From: Citricoccus zhacaiensis
Lineage (GTDB): Bacteria; Actinomycetota; Actinomycetes; Actinomycetales; Micrococcaceae
DNA length: 64,000 nt
NCBI RefSeq assembly: GCF_014645315.1
Contig: NZ_BMLQ01000010.1
Coordinates: forward strand, 1 to 64,000
Reading direction: 5' to 3'
Shown here: positions 59,242-64,000 of the stretch, piece after piece
How the letters are laid out: every line of letters starts with the position of its first letter
Numbering within the stretch: the stretch's first letter is position 1
Position numbers and translations under genes: made by a program
Notes under the pieces: generated by a model
The model's database searches: none
What the model was told of the DNA's origin: nothing
The model's input: only the letters and a program-made list of their open reading frames with translations

Positions 59242-59410
59242 ATTGCGTGTCTGGCGTGCCGCGCGCGATGAGGCGCAGATCGTCATGGCCGTCCTTGATG
59301 TCCCAGTCCACGAACGCGCAGCAGCGTCGTTCGACCGCGACGAGCTCTCGCAGCCGCCGGATTGAGTCCTCGACCTTGGCGTAGGGGACGGTGAGTTGCG
59401 TCGACCGAAC
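59242..59410 (-). pseudogene. C-terminal gene fragment next to the recombinase element
   Basis: A frame ending at the stop 59242-59244 reads QLTVPYAKVEDSIRRLRELV, then ERRCCAFVDWDIKDGHDDL and LIARGTPD. It is protein-like, resembling the RCC-F motif of small proteins encoded near metal-responsive regulators. It has no start and runs into non-coding text upstream. It is the remains of a gene cut by the rearrangements here. The exact family is not established. The remaining 177 bp up to the pst promoter hold the operator-like repeats described next. Confidence 0.5.
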
Positions 59411-59461
59411 TCGGCATGCCTGTCTTGATGACTAGTTGGGTCGTGCTGGCCCTAGGGTATA

Positions 59462-59534
59462 CATAGACAAACATCTATGATCTATTCAATGGGCGACTCC
59501 CGTTCACCTTTCGTTCATATAGACAGCCTTCTAT
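59462..59534. promoter_or_regulatory. Two copies of ATAGA-N6-TCTAT in the pst promoter region
   Basis: ATAGACAAACATCTAT (59463-59478) and ATAGACAGCCTTCTAT (59519-59534) are inverted repeats with identical 5-bp arms and 6-bp spacers; their centres are 56 bp apart, roughly five helical turns. They flank the PHO box. They look like operators for a dimeric repressor, for example ArsR-like, possibly left over from the gene truncated upstream. Confidence 0.55.
59502..59519 (+). promoter_or_regulatory. PHO box (PhoP site) of the pst operon
   Basis: GTTCACCTTTCGTTCATA holds two direct units, GTTCACC and GTTCATA, exactly 11 bp apart. This is the Streptomyces-type PHO box (11-nt direct repeats with GTTCACC core). 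It lies 69-86 bp upstream of the pstS start, the right place for phosphate-starvation activation of the operon. Confidence 0.75.
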
Positions 59535-59587
59535 GAATGCGGCGCGTCGTTTGCGTCTCATCCCCGCATCTAGAAAGGCTTTCCTCC

Positions 59588-60574
59588 GTGAAGAATGCTC
59601 TCAGGGGCCGTACCGGCCTGGCTGTCCTAGGAATCTCCGCTTTGTTGCTGACCGGTTGCGGCAATGCCGGTTCCGCTGACGACACTTCTCCGGCCGCGGG
59701 CGGGTCCGCCGCTGCCGAGGGTGGTACCTCAGGTGACGTGGCGGTGGACGGTTCCTCCACCGTTGCCCCGCTGTCCGAGGCCGCTGCCGAGCAGTACCGC
59801 ACGAGCAACGATGCGGTGAACGTGTCGGTGGCCACCTCGGGCACCGGTGGTGGTTTCCAGAAGTTCTGCGCCGGCGAGACTGACATCTCGAACGCTTCCC
59901 GTCCCATTGACGAGGAGGAGATGGCACAGTGCGAGTCCAACGGGATCGAGTACACCGAGGTCATCATGGCCAATGATGGTCTGTCCGTGGTTGCTAACCC
60001 GGCCAACGACTGGGCTCAGTGCCTGACTGTCGAGCAGCTGCAGACCATCTGGGGCCCGGAGTCCGAGGGCGAGGTCATGTCCTGGTCCGACGTGGACCCG
60101 TCATTCCCGGATGAGCCGCTGGATCTTTATGGTGCCGGCACCGACTCGGGCACCTTCGACTACTTCACCGAAGCCATCAACGGTGAGGAGGGCGCCATCC
60201 GGACCGACTACTCCCCGTCCGAGGATGACAATGTCACTGTGCAGGGCGTGTCCGGCTCCGCCGGCGCGCTGGGCTTCCTGGGCCTGTCCTACGCCATGGA
60301 GAACCCCGACACGCTGAAGCTGATCGACGTGGACGGCGGCGAGGGTTGCATCACACCGTCGGAGGAGACCGTCCAGGACGAGTCCTACCAGCCGCTGGGC
60401 CGCCCGCTATTCATCTACGTGGCCAACGCCTCCTACCAGGACAAGTCGCAGGTCCAGGACTTCGTGGACTTCTACGTGGAGAACTCCACGGAGATCGCCG
60501 AGGCCGCCCAGTTCATCGGACTGACCGAGGAGCAGACGCAGACGGCCCAGGACCAGCTCGCCGAGCTGAACTGA
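59588..60574 (+). CDS. pstS: Phosphate-binding lipoprotein PstS
   Basis: This 328-residue protein has a lipoprotein signal peptide (hydrophobic VLGISALLLTG then Cys in LTGC). It carries typical phosphate-binding text: DGSSTVAPLSEAA, SVATSGTGGGFQKFC, ISNASRPI and GAGTDSGTFDYF. The GTG start 59588 has an AAAGG box; an earlier open frame exists but lacks a signal peptide in register. It binds phosphate outside the cell and delivers it to PstCA. It heads the operon pstSCAB behind a PHO box. Confidence 0.96.
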   Translation: MKNALRGRTGLAVLGISALLLTGCGNAGSADDTSPAAGGSAAAEGGTSGDVAVDGSSTVAPLSEAAAEQYRTSNDAVNVSVATSGTGGGFQKFCAGETDISNASRPIDEEEMAQCESNGIEYTEVIMANDGLSVVANPANDWAQCLTVEQLQTIWGPESEGEVMSWSDVDPSFPDEPLDLYGAGTDSGTFDYFTEAINGEEGAIRTDYSPSEDDNVTVQGVSGSAGALGFLGLSYAMENPDTLKLIDVDGGEGCITPSEETVQDESYQPLGRPLFIYVANASYQDKSQVQDFVDFYVENSTEIAEAAQFIGLTEEQTQTAQDQLAELN

Positions 60575-60597
60575 TCGCCCGAAGGATCGTACGCATC

Positions 60598-61554
60598 GTG
60601 AGTATCACCACAACCCGGGGGACGGCAGCAGCAGCTCTGTCGTCCCCCACGGGGTCCCGTCATTTCAAGGCCAAGTCCCGCCCGGGGGAACGCGTCATCA
60701 TCTGGGCCCTGCGGTTCGCGGCACTGCTGACGGTCGCCACCACCGTCGGCATCGTGGTCTCCCTGGTCGTTCCCGCGGTGGAGTTCTTTACCGAGATCAA
60801 CGTCGGGGACTTCCTGTTCGGGGACCGATGGGCTCCACGATTCGCCGAGGCGTCCTTCGGCGTCCTGCCGCTGATCACAGCAACGGCATGGACCACGGGC
60901 ATTTCACTGCTCGTGGCAGTTCCCCTGGGATTGGGGGCGGCTATCTACCTGTCCGAGTACGCCCGGCCACGGGTGCGCAAGGTACTCAAGCCCGTGCTCG
61001 AGGTGCTGGCGGGCATCCCGACGGTGGTATACGGATTGTTCGCTCTGACCTTCGTGCAGTCGGTGGTCTTCAAGCAGTGGCTCGAACTGCCGACCGGGGC
61101 CTTCAGCGTGCTCGCGGCCGGCCTGGTCATGGGCGTGATGATCGTCCCGACCATCGCCTCGATCTCCGAAGACGCCCTCTCGGCCGTGCCGATGTCCCTG
61201 CGGCAAGGCTCGGCGGCGCTGGGCGCCAACCGCATGCAGACCTCGCTGAAGATCGTCGTGCCGGCAGCGGTGTCCGGAATCGTCGCGGCCGTCGTGCTCG
61301 GAGTGTCACGGGCGATCGGCGAGACGATGATCGTGGCCATGGCCGCCGGCCAGCAGGCCCGGATGGTTGCTGGTCCGCTGGAGCAGGGCCAGACAATGAC
61401 CGGTTTCATGGCCAGTGCCGCCCTGGGCGACTCCCGGGTCGGATCACTGGAGTACAACACGCTCTTCGCGGTGGGGCTTCTGCTGTTCGCCCTGACCCTG
61501 GTGGTCAACATGATCAGCATCCAGATCGTCCGCCGCCTCAGGAAGGCCTACTGA
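60598..61554 (+). CDS. pstC: Phosphate ABC transporter permease PstC
   Basis: This 318-residue membrane protein has six predicted helices and the permease EAA-type loop (LRQGSAALGANRMQTSLKIV). The motif EVLAGIPTVVYGLFAL is typical of PstC/PstA. The GTG start 60598 with GAAGGA upstream was chosen; the long open frame before it overlaps pstS. The stop overlaps the pstA start (TGATG). It forms the channel with PstA. Confidence 0.95.
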   Translation: MSITTTRGTAAAALSSPTGSRHFKAKSRPGERVIIWALRFAALLTVATTVGIVVSLVVPAVEFFTEINVGDFLFGDRWAPRFAEASFGVLPLITATAWTTGISLLVAVPLGLGAAIYLSEYARPRVRKVLKPVLEVLAGIPTVVYGLFALTFVQSVVFKQWLELPTGAFSVLAAGLVMGVMIVPTIASISEDALSAVPMSLRQGSAALGANRMQTSLKIVVPAAVSGIVAAVVLGVSRAIGETMIVAMAAGQQARMVAGPLEQGQTMTGFMASAALGDSRVGSLEYNTLFAVGLLLFALTLVVNMISIQIVRRLRKAY

Positions 61555-62474
61555 TGAGCAGTACTGCACACCGGACCTCCCCGGCCCCGAAGACCTCCCG
61601 CGGACTGAAGCAGACCGGCTTCTTCCAGGGTGAGCGCTCCCCAGCCGCACTGGTAGTGCTGTTCGCCCTGTGGGCCTGTCTGGCCTTCGCCGTACTGTTC
61701 CTGCTGGTGCTGCTGGTCACGACATTCCTGGACGGACGCGAGATGTTCTCCTGGCACCTGATCACGGACTATGCCTCCTCCGACCCGGAGCAGGCCGGGG
61801 CCCGCGCGGCGATCCTGGGCTCGGTCTGGGTCATCGCCACCACGGCGGTGATGACGATTCCCATCGGAGTAGCCGCAGCCGTCTACATGGAGGAGTTCGC
61901 CGACCACAACAAGTGGTGGAACCGGGCCATCGAGGTCAACGTCCAGAACCTGGCGGCGGTCCCGTCAATCATCTACGGCCTGGTGACCCTCGGGGTGCTC
62001 ACCGCACTGAACATCGTCCAGCGCAACATCGTCATTGCCGGGGCCATCGCGCTGAGCCTGTTAATCCTGCCGGTCGTCATCGTCGCCACCCGCGAGGCCA
62101 TCCGAAGCGTGCCGAACGAGATCCGTCAGGGATCCCTGGCCTTGGGGGCCACGCAGTGGCAGACCACCTGGCGGCAGGTGCTGCCCTCCTCGGTGCCCGG
62201 CATCGCCACCGGCTCCATCCTGGCCCTGTCGCGGGCGATGGGCGAGGCTGCACCGCTGCTGGTCCTCGGAGCGCTGGTCTTCGTCACGTTCGACCCCACG
62301 AGCATCTTCGACCAGTTCTCCACGATGCCGATCCAGACCTTCAACTGGGCCTCCCGCCCCCAGGAGGAGTTCCATCAACTGGCGTCGGCCACCAGCATCC
62401 TGCTGCTGGTCCTGCTGCTGGCGATGAACGCCGTGGCCATCACGATCCGAAACATCTACGAGAAGCGTTGGTGA
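61554..62474 (+). CDS. pstA: Phosphate ABC transporter permease PstA
   Basis: This 306-residue permease has six helices, the conserved [18 protein letters not shown] segment and an EAA loop ([20 protein letters not shown]). ATG 61554 overlaps the pstC stop by one base; the longer open frame upstream is noise inside pstC. It is the partner of PstC. Confidence 0.95.
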   Translation: MSSTAHRTSPAPKTSRGLKQTGFFQGERSPAALVVLFALWACLAFAVLFLLVLLVTTFLDGREMFSWHLITDYASSDPEQAGARAAILGSVWVIATTAVMTIPIGVAAAVYMEEFADHNKWWNRAIEVNVQNLAAVPSIIYGLVTLGVLTALNIVQRNIVIAGAIALSLLILPVVIVATREAIRSVPNEIRQGSLALGATQWQTTWRQVLPSSVPGIATGSILALSRAMGEAAPLLVLGALVFVTFDPTSIFDQFSTMPIQTFNWASRPQEEFHQLASATSILLLVLLLAMNAVAITIRNIYEKRW

Positions 62475-62475
62475 C

Positions 62476-63348
62476 ATGAACAACACAATGCCCGCAGCCC
62501 CCGCCACCGACGACGTGGCCGCCCATCTCGGTGAGTCGTCACCGGGCACCCACCTGGAGCGGCCCGACAACCCGATCATGGCCTGCGAGGATGTCGACAT
62601 CTTCTACGGCGATTTCAAGGCCGTCTCGAACGTGTCGCTTCAGTTCGGCTTCAATGAAATCACCGCCCTGATCGGGCCCTCCGGGTGTGGCAAGTCCACG
62701 GTCCTTCGCTCGCTCAACCGGATGAACGACCTCATTGAGGGGGCCCGGGTCGAGGGGACCATCACTTTCCGGGGCGAGGAGATCTACGGCAAGAAGGTCG
62801 ACCCCATCGAGGTCCGGCGCCGGATCGGGATGGTGTTCCAGAAGGCCAACCCTTTCCCGAAGTCGATCTACGACAACGTCGCCTACGGCCCCCGGGTCTC
62901 CGGCATGAAGGTCGAGAGCATGGACGAGCTGGTGGAGAGTTCCCTGAGGGCAGCCGCCCTGTGGGACGAGGTCAAGGACAAGCTCAAAGACTCCGGGCTG
63001 GGCCTGTCCGGGGGCCAGCAGCAGCGCCTGTGCATTGCCCGGACCATCGCCGTGCGTCCGGATGTGATCCTGATGGATGAGCCCTGTTCGTCGCTGGATC
63101 CGATCGCCACGTTGCGCATTGAGGATCTAATGCACGAGCTCAAGCAGGATTTCTCCATCGTCATCGTGACTCACAACATGCAGCAGGCGGCCCGGGTCGC
63201 GGATCGGACCGCGTTCTTCACGGCGCTTTCGGCCGAGGGCTCCGGTGACCGGACCGGCGTGCTTGTCGAGTACGCCCCGACGCGGAAGATCTTCGACGAC
63301 CCGGCCGACCAGCGGACGGAGGACTACGTCTCTGGGCGCTTCGGATGA
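62476..63348 (+). CDS. pstB: Phosphate ABC transporter ATP-binding protein PstB
   Basis: This 290-residue ATPase has Walker [10 protein letters not shown] (residues 67-75), the Q-loop FQKANPF, the signature LSGGQQQRL, and Walker [16 protein letters not shown] followed by the switch His in IVTHNMQQA. The N-terminal 30 residues are a non-conserved extension. It powers PstCA. The ATG starts one base after the pstA stop codon. Confidence 0.96.
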   Translation: MNNTMPAAPATDDVAAHLGESSPGTHLERPDNPIMACEDVDIFYGDFKAVSNVSLQFGFNEITALIGPSGCGKSTVLRSLNRMNDLIEGARVEGTITFRGEEIYGKKVDPIEVRRRIGMVFQKANPFPKSIYDNVAYGPRVSGMKVESMDELVESSLRAAALWDEVKDKLKDSGLGLSGGQQQRLCIARTIAVRPDVILMDEPCSSLDPIATLRIEDLMHELKQDFSIVIVTHNMQQAARVADRTAFFTALSAEGSGDRTGVLVEYAPTRKIFDDPADQRTEDYVSGRFG

Positions 63349-64000
63349 CCACCGCAGTGCACCCGCACCGCACCGCTGGCGCCCATCGCCCAGATCTGGT
63401 CATGGCGCTGTCCGGGATCCTCCGCGTCCTGGTCGTCGGCAACCCGGACCAGGTCCTGGAAGGCACCGACGACGAGCACCTCGCCGCCGGGCTGGAGGTG
63501 TTCACCGCAGCCGACGGGTCAGCCGGGCTGCTGATGGCTGGAGAGCTCAAACCGGACCTTGTCGTGGCCCATGCCGAGCTGGGCGGCGTCGACGTCGTGG
63601 CCTTCGTGTCGGCGGTGCGGCGCTGGTCCTTGGTTCCCGTCCTGGTCACCATTCCAGCGCAGACCGGGTCCGTGGACACGGCCTTCCGAGTGCTGGAGGC
63701 CGGCGCCAATGGCCTGTGCCACGGAATCTTGGATGCCCGCCGTCTGGTCGAGGTGGCCGGCCGGACCCTACCCCGACGGCCGGGACGGTCACGCCGGCTG
63801 ATCCTGGGTCCCTTGGTCCTGGACTGCGGGTCCATGGTGCTCAGCGGCGAGCAAGGCCAAACCCAGCTGAGCGTCAAGGAATATCTGGTGCTGGTGGAGC
63901 TGATGTCCGCCAGTCCGCAGATCCGCACCGCCGCCGAGCTCGTCGAAGCCGGCGGCTTCCCCCAACGCCAGCAGTCCAAGGCCCTGCCGGTCACCATCGG
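63345..64000 (+). CDS. OmpR-like regulator with atypical receiver (partial, runs off window)
   Basis: From ATG 63345, overlapping the pstB stop (ATGA), a frame of more than 218 codons runs to the window end. The N-terminal half has receiver-like order: [55 protein letters not shown]. The phosphoacceptor Asp position (usual LVLLD) holds His in LVVAH, and the usual Thr and Lys positions are not evident. A linker follows, then the start of a winged helix ([31 protein letters not shown]). It is probably an OmpR-type phosphate-linked regulator not controlled by classic phosphorylation. Confidence 0.75.
   Translation, partial: MTTAVHPHRTAGAHRPDLVMALSGILRVLVVGNPDQVLEGTDDEHLAAGLEVFTAADGSAGLLMAGELKPDLVVAHAELGGVDVVAFVSAVRRWSLVPVLVTIPAQTGSVDTAFRVLEAGANGLCHGILDARRLVEVAGRTLPRRPGRSRRLILGPLVLDCGSMVLSGEQGQTQLSVKEYLVLVELMSASPQIRTAAELVEAGGFPQRQQSKALPVTI

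Noticed and set aside
60828-61553. A long N-terminal extension of PstA
   Set aside because: It overlaps pstC out of frame and lacks hydrophobic segments; ATG 61554 gives the normal family length.
1-64000. rRNA or tRNA genes, riboswitches
   Set aside because: I looked for conserved tRNA arms and rRNA text on both strands by eye and found none; a covariance search could still find a short RNA.

Overview
The window is GC-rich DNA with actinobacterial hallmarks: SCO6880- and DUF4192-type plasmid genes, frequent GTG starts, and a Streptomyces-style PHO box. It most likely comes from a member of the Micrococcaceae (Arthrobacter, Citricoccus or Kocuria relatives); the family is inferred from gene content and not tested. 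I saw no rRNA, tRNA or CRISPR array.

Region 1 (about 0.7-24.8 kb) is an aromatic catabolic cluster. Read as a pathway, it holds a class I cytochrome P450 with its own ferredoxin and ferredoxin reductase, an alcohol dehydrogenase and an aldehyde dehydrogenase (upper module, 4.27-9.92 kb). These are followed by a three-component Rieske ring-hydroxylating dioxygenase, a dihydrodiol dehydrogenase, a LigB-type extradiol dioxygenase, an ACMSD-family decarboxylase, a meta-cleavage-product hydrolase, and the hydratase / aldolase / acetaldehyde dehydrogenase finish. The order of chemistry fits p-cumate (and, with the P450 module, p-cymene) degradation: methyl to carboxylate, 2,3-dihydroxylation, ring cleavage, decarboxylation, release of a short acid, then pyruvate and acetyl-CoA. 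The substrate is an inference. IclR- and LuxR-type regulators, two transporters and a flavin monooxygenase are interleaved, and two Crp/GlxR-like palindromes precede key operons. The P450 module lies between two near-identical 212 bp direct copies of the 3' end of the ring-cleavage gene, so it looks like a cassette that arrived by, or can leave by, homologous recombination.

Region 2 (about 25.2-55.3 kb) is a conjugative plasmid backbone or an integrated copy of one. It has a serine resolvase with a res-like site, a mobilization block (MobC, relaxase, candidate oriT), and a leftward type IV secretion operon (coupling protein, VirB4-like ATPase, SCO6880, TrbL/VirB6-like protein, small membrane proteins). 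A rightward operon carries a propeller protein, a ParA-like ATPase, a lytic transglycosylase/M23 peptidase and an NTF2-like protein. Beyond it are a primase-polymerase type replication gene, an RHH protein, and parA with a ParB-like partner. A lower-GC PIN-domain gene sits as cargo beside the relaxase operon. The stretches on both sides of the replication gene (46.99-47.23 and 50.74-52.15 kb) are filled with more than 40 copies of a degenerate, self-palindromic 9-bp unit (RGYAWTRCY) in short in-phase tandem runs. I regard this as the most unusual feature of the window.

Region 3 (55.4-59.4 kb) is a scar zone. It holds a beheaded SRAP (YedK/HMCES-type) gene, a three-gene tyrosine-recombinase element (integrase, small HTH protein, zinc-ribbon recombinase-like protein lacking catalytic residues), and a fragment of another gene.

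Region 4 (59.4-64 kb) is the phosphate-uptake operon pstSCAB behind a PHO box, followed by an OmpR-like regulator with an atypical receiver that runs off the window. This normally chromosomal locus suggests that the catabolic and conjugative DNA is an integrated island, although a large plasmid carrying pst cannot be excluded.
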